A stretch of 64,000 nucleotides of DNA. Origin: CAKRPJ01 sp934376955 (GTDB lineage: Bacteria > Bacillota > Clostridia > Lachnospirales > Lachnospiraceae). Made by a program: the position numbers and the translations under genes. Below the pieces are notes generated by a model. That model was not told the DNA's origin. It saw nothing but the letters and a program-made list of their open reading frames with translations, and made no database searches. Position 1 is the first letter of the stretch; every line of letters starts with the position of its first letter. The stretch is taken from assembly GCA_934376955.1 (NCBI GenBank), contig CAKRPJ010000001.1, positions 62,001 through 126,000 on the forward strand, read 5' to 3'. Shown piece after piece: positions 7,154 to 17,449 of the stretch.

Positions 7154-10100
7154 ACCCACCTCATTAAATTTATCAACAATGCTGGTTACATCTTTCGCTT
7201 CAACGCCAAACGCTTTCATTGTGGAAATGATAGATTCACTAGCGTCATTGACACTAGAAATTCCATCCCCCACATGTTGGTACAGAACGGCCGCGTCAGC
7301 CAATTCTTTGGAATCTTTCAAATTGTAACCTAACCGTGCAAAATCAGCACTGGCCGTTACAATATCGCTGATAGAAGCGCCCAGATTCTTTGCTCGCGTA
7401 CCGGCATCATCCAAAAACGCATCGTATGTATTATCGGTTTCGTTTGTAACCTTTTTCAGCTCGGTCATGGCAGAATCAATATTCACCACGTTCTGGTAAA
7501 TCTGTCGCAACCCTTGCTGAACCATGTTAATTACCTGGCTGGCAAACTGACTCTTGATATTTGTCTCAAACAGCTTTTTGAACTTCATTGCCAGTGTGTC
7601 AGTTTCAAGCCCAGCATCCTGTACTGCCTTTTTCAGTTCAGCAAATTCCTTGGATGCTTTGCTTGCATATTCCTGGCCGTTTTGCTGTGTGATTTTCCCG
7701 GATTCTAGCAATTTCTGGTAGCGTTCAATATATTCGAGATACCGTGCATATATCGCAGGATCAGTTGTAATTTTAGAGTTATTAGACAAATACCTCTGTG
7801 CTGTATACAAAGAATTAGAAACACTCTTAATATAAGTGTTCACATCACGCTGAGATTTAAGGTTGCCATTAAACTTATCAGCTTCCGCCTTTGTTTCGCC
7901 AATCTTTGTTTTAACAGCGTTCAACGCATCAGAGACACTTTCAATCGGTGTTTTGGCATTTTCAAACTGCTTGGCCATTGCAGCAATAAAAGTTGGAACG
8001 TCAGCCGCAGATTTAACCTTTTCGGCTTCTTCAACCATCTTTTTAAGAGCACTTTCAGTTTGCTGGTAAATACCATTATCCTTAAATCCCTTATTGCCAG
8101 CGCTCCGCTGTAAAGCCGTTAGCATCGTCTGGTGGTTTGCCAAAAAGTCCTTAATCTGCTCAAACTGGCGCTCATTACTTCTAACGCTATTATCAGCCAT
8201 GGTGTCATTGGCTGTATTTACTGCTGTTGTAAAATTTTTAGCAGCAGATGCGCAATTATTCATAGCGATTTTAAGCTTGTCAAAGTTTTCGGAACTCCAG
8301 TCTTTTTCATACTCTTTTCTGGCTTTTTCTAAAGCTGTTTGAGTCTCTTTGAATTCTTCTCGCAAACGAGTAATTTTTGCGCTTTCTGTACCATTTACGT
8401 CTAGCTTCGAAGCCTTAGAGATGCTGGCGGCAGGATCAATTTTAGAAAGCTCTTGTAACTGAGCTGTCTGGGTTTTAATGTCTGCAATATCTTTTTCTGC
8501 TGCCCTTATTGCAGTTTGAAGAACGTCTGCATTCCTATCCCCGCCTTCTTTATCAAGGCGAGTAATAATCTCTAAAACGTATGAAAGATCGGCAGAAAGT
8601 TTTTTTACTGAATTATCATAATTTTCAGTCGTTTTATTGTCGAATTGAAATTTAGCAGCCTCATCGTATGCCTGAGTAAACTCGGCCCATTTGGCCACAT
8701 TAGTCAGCAAGGCATTTGTACTTTCCGATTCTTCATTGGCTACTTGCGCCGCCGCTTTGGCCGCTTCCTGGGTTTCTTTATTAACCTGCTTTACACCTTC
8801 CGCCATCTCGGTGGTCCGGCTAACAATATCTGCCCATGTTGTTGCGGCTTTTTCGCTGCCATTATAAAAGGCAGTAATGTCATCATTCAGTTCAGCAAAT
8901 TGCTTGGTATAACTATCTTTTACAGCGCCTTCTGGCATCTGCTTAATCATTGCACCAAGATTACCGGTCTTCATTGCCAGCGATGTTACATGGCTATTAT
9001 CAGGGCTGGTTTGCAGCATCGCGTCCTTGCGGATCTTAGTGGAGATTTTCTTAATCTGCTCATCAACAGAGTTGTTAATCAGCTCCGCAAACTGATCCAT
9101 GTTTACCTCGTCGGTCATGGTTTTCAGTTTAGCAAGATCCGTCATGCTGTCCGTGATGCTCTTGGCTGCATTCGTTAGACTATTAAATACGGCAGTAATT
9201 TCCGCAAAGCCATTCACAATGTCAGTCTTGGCCTTTTTAGCATCTGTCGTACTCTTCTGTGCCTTGGCAAGTTTTGCATCAAGGCCGCTGGTATCTTTCA
9301 GCGTAGTCAGTGCCTGACTCAATGCTTCATCCAGTGTTGCCTTAAATCGCTGGGTGGCTTCTGCTACTGCTGCATCAACTTTCGGCGTCACCGTCTTGCC
9401 GTTCTCATCTTTCGGCAGTTTAACGCTGTTGATGGCACTCAGCTCACCAATGGACTTCTTATAAAAATCAACGATGTTGTTGATAAAGTTCCCAAGCTTG
9501 CGATAAGTTGTCGCATTCTTGCTGCCATCAATCTCTGCCACTTTGTCCAGGTTTTCCTGTAACCCTGCTGCAATGTTAGCATAACTGGTAAACAGCCGCT
9601 TCAATCGGTTCCCGGCGTTCACAAGGGTCTTTACACTAGCATCAATTGTTCCGCTGGCCTGTGCAGCTTCGCTCAGTGCGGTGGTAACCCGTCCAACCTT
9701 TTCGCCGGCATTATTCAGGGTCGCACCAACAGTTTCCATCTGGGCAGAAAACTCCTGTGCAGCACTCTGCTGTTGTTTTGCCGCATCGGCCGTTGTAGTC
9801 GCTGTACGCTCGCCAGTGGTTTTATAAGCCAGAATAATAGCGTTTACTTCATCAGATGCCGCAATAATCTGCGCTGCTTTTTCAGCAAACCCATTTGTCG
9901 CAGCGCCAATCTTGGCAAACTTGGTAAACACCGTGTGGATTTGAGTGCTCGCCTCATTCGCTTTTGCAACACTGGCAGCCACATCATCCATGCTGTCAGT
10001 TTCAGTGACGGCTTTCTTCCCGCGCTTGGCTTTGGTTACGGTTCCGTTTATAAGGCCAGCGTTAGTCTTTATGTCAGCTAGGGATTCACTATACTGCTTA

Positions 10101-12106
10101 AAAGTATTGTTCAGGGCAGTTGCAGCCTCAATCATGGGGCGGGTCGCTTCTTTTGCTCCGTCTGCACTGGTAGCCGCTGTTTTCAATTCGGTCGTAATGG
10201 TGTTAATTGAATTACTGGCATTGGTGATAGCATTTTTAACCGTGTCCGCCGCTTTTTCTGCGTTCAATACCAACTGCTGCAGCTTTACAGCTTCATCAAC
10301 CTCGGTGGTTTCGGTTTTCTGTGTTTTCTTGCCACGCTTCCCCTTAGTCGGTTTATCCTCCTTGGTCAGGCTGGTTAAAAAGGCAGTCGAGATTGCTAAG
10401 GTTTTATTGATGCTGTCAATGGCTGCATTAAATTCAGCAGCTTTTGTTTTGGTCGTTTCCAGCTTCGGGTTGCTCTCTACCACAGAATTAACAAACGCAG
10501 AAACTTTATCCAAAACATCTTTTACCTTGCTGGGGTTAATCGCAGAAAGTGTTTCAAGCAAAGTTTTCGCATCATCAGCCTTGTTTTTACCATCTGTAAT
10601 ACCGGTAGCCTCAGATTTTAATTTTGAAATTTCTTCTGCAATCTGCTCTTTTTGCTTAACCAGGGTCTGAAGAGCATCAATGCTTTTTTTAGTTTCTGTG
10701 TAAATGGCCTGCTCAGCCTCTAATGTACCATTTTTTGCAGCAGTGACATCCTTTTGCTTTTGAGCCATCGTATCAAGCTGAGAAATAATAGTTTCAGTAG
10801 TGCTTTTTATACGGGCTGTTATTTCAGTATCATCCAAATCCGGTTCAGACATGGTTTTTAACTCTGTCTGCGCATCACTTATTCCGGCAACTTTATTTTG
10901 AAGTTCTTTTTTTCGTTGTTCAATTCTTTCTTCAACAGCCTGGATTGTATTGTCTATACCAGAAACCATTTGATTTTTTACACTATCAGGTAAAATACCA
11001 ATGGTCGAAGCAATCTCAACCCAATACTCTTGATAATCTTTTGCAGCAGTTTCAACCTCTTCTTCTGTTGATGTAGAACTTAATACTTTTTGACGGGCTT
11101 CATTTAACTTTTTAAACAAGCTTTTAAGAGTCGCAGTATAATTCAAGGCGGCAGAATTTAATTCTTCCGATGCCTTCATATCTATAGCCTTAATTACTGT
11201 TTTGAACTGTTTCGCTACCTTGTTAGAGTCTTCTTCAGTCTCCGCCAACTGATCCTTTACATAATCAGTAAAACTTTCATACCCTACATCAGGATCATCC
11301 CACTTTACGATATCTTCAAAGACATTGAAAACTTGTTTGATTTTATCAGTTTCGTTTCCAACGACATTTTTAATCTCTACTGCGCCTTTCTCAAAGCTAT
11401 CACTCATCAAAGAAAAATAAGTGTCTATATCCTTACTGATATCATTAGAATTTTCCTGTAATCCCTGTTTTAATGTAGGATTTTTAAGAGTGCTTAAAAG
11501 TTTTTGCTGAAAAGAAGAAATTTCAGAAGAAACATCGTTTCCATTTTTTGCTTTTTCGTCGTCATTAGAATTTGTAGTTTCTGCATTTATTTCGGCAACA
11601 AGTGTTTTGATGTCAGAAATATTTTCTTTTATTTTTTGGTACTGCTTTATTTTTGTATTAAGAGCCGAAATCTCAGTATCTTTATTTATACTGTTTTTAA
11701 GTTCTCGTTCTTGTGTTGCAGTAAGCTTGATTCCCTCATTTAGCTGCTTTTGTGCGACAATCTGCTCTTGAGTGGCACTTGCGAGTTCTTTTCGTTTCTG
11801 TACACTACCAGTAAGTAGATTTATATTAGAAGTAAGCGCCGCCTGTTCCCGCTTTTGTGCCTGTTCAATAACTGCGGCTGCCTGCTGGGCGCTTTTAGCG
11901 TAGTCGTCAATAGCCTTCATGGTATTGGCCATTGCCTTTTCCATCGCCCCGGATATAGTCTGACTGATGCTCTTTAGCTGTGTCTTTAGGTTTTTATCGC
12001 CAATCTGTACATTAAACTTTTTGTCTTTTGCAATCTCATTCAGTTTCCCCTGCACACCACCGCCGTCAGGTTCCACTTTTACCTTAATACTTAAATCTTC
12101 CGCCAT
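7154..12106 (-). CDS. Tape measure protein, first exon
   Basis: 1651 codons of almost continuous alpha-helix with low-complexity Ala, Lys, Thr and Glu content, many coiled-coil stretches and the repeated KAKRGKK-type basic linkers (about residues 590-610 and 700-710). The last 150 residues hold the conserved tape measure segment with MTELKKVTNETD, ASISDIVTASADFARLGY and MKAFGVEAKDV. It sets tail length and occupies the tail lumen. ATG at 12106 follows GGGGGAAAG. With the other exons the protein exceeds 2080 residues, implying a long, probably siphovirus-like tail. It is the last big gene of the tail block. Confidence 0.9.
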
Positions 12107-12196
12107 ATACTTTCCCCCTTACGGTTCGGCTCAAGCCTTCAAAGGCCGATTTTTTCAAATCAGCCACTCAAGACAAGAGCCGAAGCTCTCGTCGCG

Positions 12197-12676
12197 TTAG
12201 TTATCAGGGAACTGCTCTTTTATGGCTTTCACAATCTCTCCATGTACGGCGCTGTTCCCATCTGCGATTTCTTTTGCCGTGTTTGCCACAAACGGGCGCG
12301 GGTGCAAATAGGCCGCATCAGGTGGCGAACCCCAAATGTTTTTCACATCGCCCTTCTCCACCATCTCAGCAAGCGGTGTATTGGTGCCGGTTTTGTATTG
12401 CCCACCAACGGCTGATTCATTCGGCACACCAATATCCTTTACCGTAAGCACATGTTCTCTCACGCTGCTCACCACACTGCTGTCGGCTTCCAATGCCCCT
12501 TCGCCCTGGCCGCGGCGCTTATATACTTTCGGCTGGTATACATCCAGTACATCTTCCTGGATATGCTTCTTCAAACAATTCTCCACAGCCGTTTTCGCCC
12601 CGCCATTCAGTGCCAGGTTAATTCTCCGCTGCAGTTCCAGTTCCAGCCCTTTCTGTGTGCTTACCGTCTTGGCCAT
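12197..12676 (-). CDS. Tail assembly or minor tail protein
   Basis: A 159-residue protein upstream of the tape measure gene. It has an N-terminal helix, a central region with VYxPKVYKRRG, and a C-terminal HPRPFVANTAKEI helix. This layout, a conserved Arg/Tyr-rich centre then PRPF and a helix, is reminiscent of HK97 gp10-type tail-completion proteins, although the position next to the tape measure is unusual. It abuts the gene at 12677 without a gap, indicating translational coupling. Confidence 0.6.
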   Translation of the reverse strand: MAKTVSTQKGLELELQRRINLALNGGAKTAVENCLKKHIQEDVLDVYQPKVYKRRGQGEGALEADSSVVSSVREHVLTVKDIGVPNESAVGGQYKTGTNTPLAEMVEKGDVKNIWGSPPDAAYLHPRPFVANTAKEIADGNSAVHGEIVKAIKEQFPDN

Positions 12677-13174
12677 TTAACTCTCCTTGCCGTTCACAAC
12701 CTCAATCTTCACGGGCGGCTTCTTTGCGGGCTGCTCTCCTTCACGCACTTTCTTTACCAGATCAGCCAAAAATTCCTGGTCTCCCAACTGGCTCAAATTC
12801 CCTGCAATCTCTGCAAAGGCGTCTGCAATCCGGTCAAGCGGGTCCGGGTGGTTGATCGCATCAAATACCTTCATGTATTTTTCTTTCCGGTCTTTCATTT
12901 CGGCTTCACATGCCTCATAAAGTCCCGCTGTAATCACCGCAATGTCCGGGTCTTCCACAATCTCAATGCCCTGTCGGCTGTAAACAAAGTCACACATCTC
13001 ATCTGTGTCCATCTTGTCCAGCTCCGCTTCCGGGGCAAAAAAGGTAATCACCGCAATGCGCCAAGCATAATCAAACAGCGCGTAATACTGCTTGCCGTCC
13101 TTCTCGCACATGTCGCAAACAAAATCCACAAACCGGATTCTGTCGCCTACACGGATGTTCTTCTTAATTTCCAT
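12677..13174 (-). CDS. Tail assembly chaperone-like protein
   Basis: The ATG at 13174 (MEIKKNIRVGD) follows GTGAGG; a longer frame to 13231 would read through a terminator and is rejected. The 165-residue product is acidic and helical, with a Lys/Pro C-terminal tail. It lies between the tail tube gene and the tape measure, where phages usually encode tail assembly chaperones. I saw no clear slippery heptamer for a gpG/gpGT-type frameshift. It follows the TnpB insertion and a terminator, so its expression may depend on read-through or a cryptic promoter. Confidence 0.5.
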   Translation of the reverse strand: MEIKKNIRVGDRIRFVDFVCDMCEKDGKQYYALFDYAWRIAVITFFAPEAELDKMDTDEMCDFVYSRQGIEIVEDPDIAVITAGLYEACEAEMKDRKEKYMKVFDAINHPDPLDRIADAFAEIAGNLSQLGDQEFLADLVKKVREGEQPAKKPPVKIEVVNGKES

Positions 13175-13192
13175 AAAAAAATACCTCACAAA

Positions 13193-13222
13193 ATAAAAAG
13201 CCCCGCCCTTTTCAGGCGGAGC
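13193..13222 (-). terminator. Rho-independent terminator after the TnpB element
   Basis: On the minus strand, GCTCCGCC, a short loop, GGCGGGGC, then TTTTTATTTT. It separates the TnpB element from the tail assembly genes. Confidence 0.8.
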
Positions 13223-13322
13223 CGTGTTCATGTTCTATTCGGGTACCATACCCTAATTTTGTCATGCTCAACAAGCTTTTCTGTTGTTTCCTGGCATAAT
13301 CACAATTTTACAGCGTGTCGTA

Positions 13323-13560
13323 GTGAACCTCCCCACCTAAGCCTTGCGGTTATAGATGAGGCTTCTCCGTGGATTGTAACCCCACGGTAAGTCTCTGCGT
13401 TACCCGAAGGTAGAGATACGGCCCAAACTTAGCTCACAACGCCTGACGGCATTGGCCACCACATAAGGGTTAGTCTCCCGCAAAGTTGTCACAACACAGT
13501 ACATCTACATCAGGCAGTTACTTCGGGTTGAATCTCTTTTGGAGTGTTCAAAAAGTCATG
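13323..13560 (-). ncRNA. Predicted omegaRNA (reRNA) of TnpB
   Basis: The 187 nt between the tnpB stop and the right end, plus the overlapping gene tail, are rich in hairpins on the minus strand (for example TCTCTACC-TTCGGG-TAACGCAGAGA, CCGTGG-GGTTACAAT-CCACGG and AAGCCT-CATCTATAACCGCA-AGGCTT). It ends in GGTTCAC. In TnpB systems the guide is read from the sequence directly beyond this end, here TACGACACGCTGTAAA. Confidence 0.6.
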
Positions 13561-15003
13561 CAGCTGTCTGAGAGAATGTAAAGTGCATTGGGTTCTGCGC
13601 TCAATGTCAGGAACTTTGGCCTTACATTGAGACCATGCCTTTTTTGACATGGGTTTTGTTACCTCGCGGATAAAATAGCGTGCGCCGATATTGTAGCACG
13701 CATTCAAATCCGCATTGTATTGTTTGCTGCTTGCAAAAGTAGCAAGGGAATGGTTATCTGGTGCGCGTTTTACTTTGCCGCTGCCGTCATACGCAAGTTT
13801 GCTGGTTCCCCAAGCGCAGATGTGCGAAATGCGGATACCACAGCGGTGAGCTTTATGCTCTGCAATGTGCTGGATACCATTTTTACGCCACATCTGGATT
13901 TTCTGCTTCTTGGACGATGCTTTCTTGCCTTTGAAGTCTAAATGTTCAAAGACAATTACATCGGCAGAATAGAGGACCGCGAATTCTACAACCGCGGCAG
14001 CAATCTTTTTGGATAATTCATCATTAACGCGCTTTGCATAGGCCCAAAAGTTATGTGCTTCACGGGACCCATGTAGTCTTTGGAACTTCTTGATGCGGTT
14101 AAGCACATGATACAGATGGTCTTTGTCACTTGGGAAGTTGATAAAACTCCTGGCAAGGATAGTTCCATCAGCAGTCATGATGCTGCATACCGCATCGGTA
14201 TTGAGACCTAAATCGACGGCACAGACGCGCTGCTTATCGATAGGGGTATCACTCAGTTTAACGTTTTCATCGAACGCAAAACGAAGGCTGTATTTGCCAA
14301 AATGCTTTTCGAGTATAGGGGCTGACGCACAAGCGTGCATCCAGTATTTGCGCAAGTAAGCAATATCTGTCTTACGCAGCGTGACGGTTGCCCATACCCA
14401 GTCGTTTTTATAGAAAACCTTCAAGCGGACAGTATAGTGATTGCTCAAAGCAGTCAGCTCATTTTGGGAGTTCTGCAGTTCAACAGCTTTGCGCTTTGCT
14501 TTCTCGATTTTCTTTTCTTCTGCCGTAAGTTCGTCCTTAGGTTTAGGATTTTTTATGACTTTCACTTTTTCGGGTGCGCCGTCCACGAGGAACATATCAT
14601 CGCGGAAGAATATAGGGAGAGCCTTTCTGTCCACTTGAAGGGTAGGCTGTTTATCCTTTTTGTCGGACACTTCCCAATTTGCCAAGTTGCTGCGATAACT
14701 GCTCACCGCACCAATAGCGACCGTAATGGTTGCACGACGCAGATACGACGGATACTTATAGAACAACTTGTCGAAATCAGGATACTTGGCTTCATGGTTT
14801 TTGGTGCTATGAACCAGTTTATCAATATAGCGCTGTTGCTCAAGATTACCGGTATCGATGCGTTTAACAGCATTCCAGTTTTCATTGACAACGCCAATCA
14901 GATAGGCGAGCGCCTTGCGATAAATACAAACAGTTTCATTGAGATTTACACTACAATTAACGATTCTTACCTGATAGCTAGATGTAATATTCAAAGCACT
15001 CAC
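13510..15003 (-). CDS. tnpB: TnpB, RNA-guided RuvC-type nuclease
   Basis: About 497 codons. The RuvC-like triad is visible: D264 in CAVDLGLNTDA, E353 in VFEHLDF and D432 in YNADLNACYNIG. The Cys pairs of the usual zinc ribbon before the last Asp are absent; the segment instead reads CAWGTSKLAYDGSGK, as in a Clostridia subgroup. TnpB makes guided double-strand cuts that help IS605 elements persist. The GTG at 15003 lies inside the SD (GGGAGGTG), so the TTG at 14994, eight bases downstream of GGGAGG, is the likelier start and gives 494 residues. No tnpA is present, so mobilisation would need a helper. Confidence 0.9.
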   Translation of the reverse strand: MSALNITSSYQVRIVNCSVNLNETVCIYRKALAYLIGVVNENWNAVKRIDTGNLEQQRYIDKLVHSTKNHEAKYPDFDKLFYKYPSYLRRATITVAIGAVSSYRSNLANWEVSDKKDKQPTLQVDRKALPIFFRDDMFLVDGAPEKVKVIKNPKPKDELTAEEKKIEKAKRKAVELQNSQNELTALSNHYTVRLKVFYKNDWVWATVTLRKTDIAYLRKYWMHACASAPILEKHFGKYSLRFAFDENVKLSDTPIDKQRVCAVDLGLNTDAVCSIMTADGTILARSFINFPSDKDHLYHVLNRIKKFQRLHGSREAHNFWAYAKRVNDELSKKIAAAVVEFAVLYSADVIVFEHLDFKGKKASSKKQKIQMWRKNGIQHIAEHKAHRCGIRISHICAWGTSKLAYDGSGKVKRAPDNHSLATFASSKQYNADLNACYNIGARYFIREVTKPMSKKAWSQCKAKVPDIERRTQCTLHSLRQLHDFLNTPKEIQPEVTA

Positions 15004-15158
15004 CTCCCTTACGGTTCACTATAATTCTATAATATCCAGTTCGCACAACCTGGCGACACCGTTATCAGAACGGAAAACAATAATTTCTGATTTCTACCCT
15101 TAAACACGAGCTAACCCCGCCTAAATTTTACAGCTATAGACGTTGCGTGCGCTCTCCA

Positions 15159-15569
15159 TTATTCGTAATCAATCCACCCACCACGCCGTTTACGGTACAC
15201 AATCCAGCGCAAATGCTCATCCGGGTACAGGTAATCAAACATCTTCCGCTTTATCAGTGCCACAGTATCCGGGCACCCCTTGGTGTCAATTACCTCTGTC
15301 GTGCCGTCTTTATACTTCAACCAAAAATCAGCCACATAGTTAATGGCTTGCACCGTCTTCATTCTTCCCCCATGTTCCTTGCGGTACTTTGGCTGTAGCT
15401 CATAGGGTCTCTGCAGCTGATAGTCCACAATCTCTCCGCTGGCAACCCCCGGCAGCACAACATCCTTGTAATATTTCATCTCAAGTTCAGAGTCAAACAC
15501 AATCCCGTCATAGGTGCGTTTGCTCTTGTCACGGCTCACATTATACTTGCTTCGTCCGTTTACTTGCAC
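15159..15569 (-). CDS. DUF1064-type phage nuclease-like protein
   Basis: A 136-residue protein with the DUF1064 pattern: a Tyr-Asp-Gly-x-x-Phe-Asp-Ser-x-x-Glu start (about 20-32), Tyr-Gln-Leu-Gln, a central ADFWLKYKDG strand and the VIDTKG motif (about 93-98). The E...D...DxK arrangement resembles PD-(D/E)xK nucleases, and the family is often described as a Holliday-junction or endonuclease-like phage protein. It overlaps the upstream gene by 10 nt. Its location in the tail block is unusual for a nuclease. It is intact despite the TnpB element just downstream. Confidence 0.7.
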   Translation of the reverse strand: MQVNGRSKYNVSRDKSKRTYDGIVFDSELEMKYYKDVVLPGVASGEIVDYQLQRPYELQPKYRKEHGGRMKTVQAINYVADFWLKYKDGTTEVIDTKGCPDTVALIKRKMFDYLYPDEHLRWIVYRKRRGGWIDYE

Positions 15570-15823
15570 AGCTCAATCTTCCCGTCTGCAATCTTGAACT
15601 TAACCACATCGCCAACGGCATAGCCGTCTTTCACCGGCATCTGGTAGCCGTGCCCATCACATTCAAAACCCATGTAGCCGCGTTCCTTACTGTAGTATAC
15701 AACCACGCCCTTCAGCGGGCGCACCTGACGCTTCAGGGGCACTTTGGGCGGGGCAGCAGTTTCAACAGGTTCAATCTTCACATCGGCAATACCGCCGGTA
15801 TTCTTGTCTTCCATGCACGCCAC
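15560..15823 (-). CDS. Small beta-rich protein after the tail tube gene
   Basis: An 87-residue protein. The N-terminal 30 residues are Pro/Val-rich linker. The rest looks like a small beta-barrel with a GDVVKFKI strand near the end, comparable to cold-shock or KOW-like folds. ATG at 15823 follows AAAGGAG. It lies downstream of the major tail protein terminator and overlaps the DUF1064 gene. The function is unknown. Confidence 0.6.
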   Translation of the reverse strand: MACMEDKNTGGIADVKIEPVETAAPPKVPLKRQVRPLKGVVVYYSKERGYMGFECDGHGYQMPVKDGYAVGDVVKFKIADGKIELCK

Positions 15824-15837
15824 TCCTTTCGCGTTCT

Positions 15838-15864
15838 AAAAATGGAGGAGCTTTTCGCTCCCCC
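15838..15864 (-). terminator. Terminator after the major tail protein gene
   Basis: On the minus strand, GGAGC-GAAAA-GCTCC, then ATTTTTAG. It lies about 60 nt after the major tail protein stop and probably raises the ratio of tail tube transcript to downstream genes. Confidence 0.7.
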
Positions 15865-15920
15865 ACGGATCAAACATCACAATTCAAACCTATATATAAT
15901 AAGGTAGGGATTTGCGTTGA

Positions 15921-16646
15921 TCACTCCATAAAGTTCATGTCGTAAATGTCGCCGTCCTGGTTGGCCATGCAGTCAAAGGTGATAGAAACAGTGGTCGGAT
16001 CACCAGTGTTCTGGAAAGCCAGGCTGAAACTTGCCTGCGGCTGAGCCTTGTAGTAAACCAGCTCGCACTGCACAATCTCGTCGTCCTCGGTCTTGAACGG
16101 CATCATACCGTGGATCTCAAAGGCACGCGGGAATGTGTCAGAATCAAACTTGACAGTCTGAACACCATCGTTCTTGTCGTAGAAGTAGTAGGCAATATAG
16201 TTCTTGCCGTCCTGCAGGCCAGCACCAGCAACCTTCTTGTCAGTGGTGGTAAGATCACTGATCTCAGTACCAGCGTCGTCAGAAACAGCAAAAACCTGCA
16301 CAGTGCCGGCCTTCGGGGTCTCGCTCAGCTCAATGCCGTCAGTGGTGGCGGTCAGTACCTCGCGCTTCATAATCTTTGCAACCTTGCCAATGTCCTGACC
16401 GCTCAGCAGGGCAAACAGCTTAACAGGCATGATCTGGGTATCAACTTTCAGGGTGCCTGCACGCTCGCCATCAAAACCAACACGGTTCGGTGCGCCCTGG
16501 CCGCCCTTTGCAAACACGCGGTTTGCGGTAAAGTCAGTGGTGGTCACGTTGGCAAAATCAATGGGCAGAAAAACTTTCTTGGTCTTGTAATCAAGCAGAA
16601 CCAGATCAGCAACTTCACGGTTCGCCATATTCGGATTTACAGCCAT
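15921..16646 (-). CDS. Major tail (tube) protein
   Basis: A 241-residue beta-rich protein with a strong SD (GGAGGAATAAG). Its layout matches Firmicute major tail proteins: an N-terminal strand pair, a long insertion (about 105-150) that looks like an Ig or loop domain, and a C-terminal SxTFDCMA-type strand ending in acidic residues. It lies two to five genes downstream of the head-tail connectors, upstream of the assembly proteins and tape measure, and has its own terminator, as expected for an abundant subunit that stacks into the tail tube. Confidence 0.75.
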   Translation of the reverse strand: MAVNPNMANREVADLVLLDYKTKKVFLPIDFANVTTTDFTANRVFAKGGQGAPNRVGFDGERAGTLKVDTQIMPVKLFALLSGQDIGKVAKIMKREVLTATTDGIELSETPKAGTVQVFAVSDDAGTEISDLTTTDKKVAGAGLQDGKNYIAYYFYDKNDGVQTVKFDSDTFPRAFEIHGMMPFKTEDDEIVQCELVYYKAQPQASFSLAFQNTGDPTTVSITFDCMANQDGDIYDMNFME

Positions 16647-16660
16647 ATCTTATTCCTCCA

Positions 16661-17449
16661 TTATTGTTTATCAGTTTCCATGCGTTTGTACCATCCGCCA
16701 AGGTCGTTTTCGCCACCCCATACGGCATAGTTCATGTCATGGATCTCATTTTGTTTTTTTATATTCTGACGGTTAAAAGTGTCATGCACCTGGTACACCG
16801 TCAAATCATAAATATTCGTATAATTCAGGCTGTTATGGTTTGTCACCAGCGCAGAGATGATGTTCCCCAACTCCAAATCAGGGTTACTCTTATGCCCTTT
16901 TCGTTTCGATTTTTCATATTCAGCCTTTTTCTTTTGGAATCGTTCATAAAACTTGCGGGCAGCCTCATTTTTGAACTTCAAGTTTTCCTCCCGCTTCTGG
17001 TCTATGTACGCGGTTTGCAGGCAAATGTCGCAAATCTCTGCCCAGTTATCTCGCGTTATGGAACCATCAATCAGGATCTTATCGTCCACCTCGGTTTTAT
17101 TCACCAGTACAGCATGGTGCGCTTCATCATATTCAAGCGGCGCATCAATAAAAAAGGCCAGTGCGGCAATCATCTCCGCCTGGCTTTCTTTGCTCATACT
17201 CAATAAATCAAAGGTGTTAATGGTGGCTTTTTCCTCCTCGCTCAAAGCTTCATACGGGTTCTCCTGCCCTGTTACCTTGGCAATGTCTTCAAACATCGCC
17301 TGTGGTGTCAGCAGCAAGGTACTTAGCGCAAACTGATAGCTCATATAGCCGCGCTTGTTAATGTCGCTCAGTCGGGGCGAGTGTACTCTACCCACATTTT
17401 TCACCATAAAACCTTCGGGATTCAGCAGTTCATAGTACGGTACTTTCAC
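16661..17449 (-). CDS. Head-tail/tail module protein, unknown
   Basis: A 262-residue helical protein with a basic Lys-rich stretch (about 165-190) and an aromatic C-terminus. It overlaps the upstream connector gene by 4 nt (ATGA) and ends 14 nt before the tail tube start, so it belongs to the connector/tail operon. The upstream part, MKVPYYELLNPEG, has strand-like character. I cannot assign it to a connector family with confidence. Confidence 0.55.
   Translation of the reverse strand: MKVPYYELLNPEGFMVKNVGRVHSPRLSDINKRGYMSYQFALSTLLLTPQAMFEDIAKVTGQENPYEALSEEEKATINTFDLLSMSKESQAEMIAALAFFIDAPLEYDEAHHAVLVNKTEVDDKILIDGSITRDNWAEICDICLQTAYIDQKREENLKFKNEAARKFYERFQKKKAEYEKSKRKGHKSNPDLELGNIISALVTNHNSLNYTNIYDLTVYQVHDTFNRQNIKKQNEIHDMNYAVWGGENDLGGWYKRMETDKQ

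Larger units (their letters stand above)
13323..15140 (-). mobile_element. IS200/IS605-type element with TnpB only
   Basis: The element carries a tnpB-like gene and no Y1 transposase tnpA. The right end is placed at the GGGGAGGTTCAC terminus (13323), the usual 3' border of omegaRNA-type ends. The left end lies between the DUF1064 gene stop at 15159 and the tnpB start. The 11-mer GCTGTAAAATT occurs in the same orientation just outside the right end (about 13304-13314) and in the left flank (about 15125-15135). The insertion falls between two tail-module genes and disrupts no frame. Confidence 0.7.

Noticed and set aside
13323..15140. TnpB element as an IStron (group I intron plus IS605)
   Set aside because: It lies between two intact genes, so no splicing is needed, and I found no P7-type or exon-junction signals at its ends.
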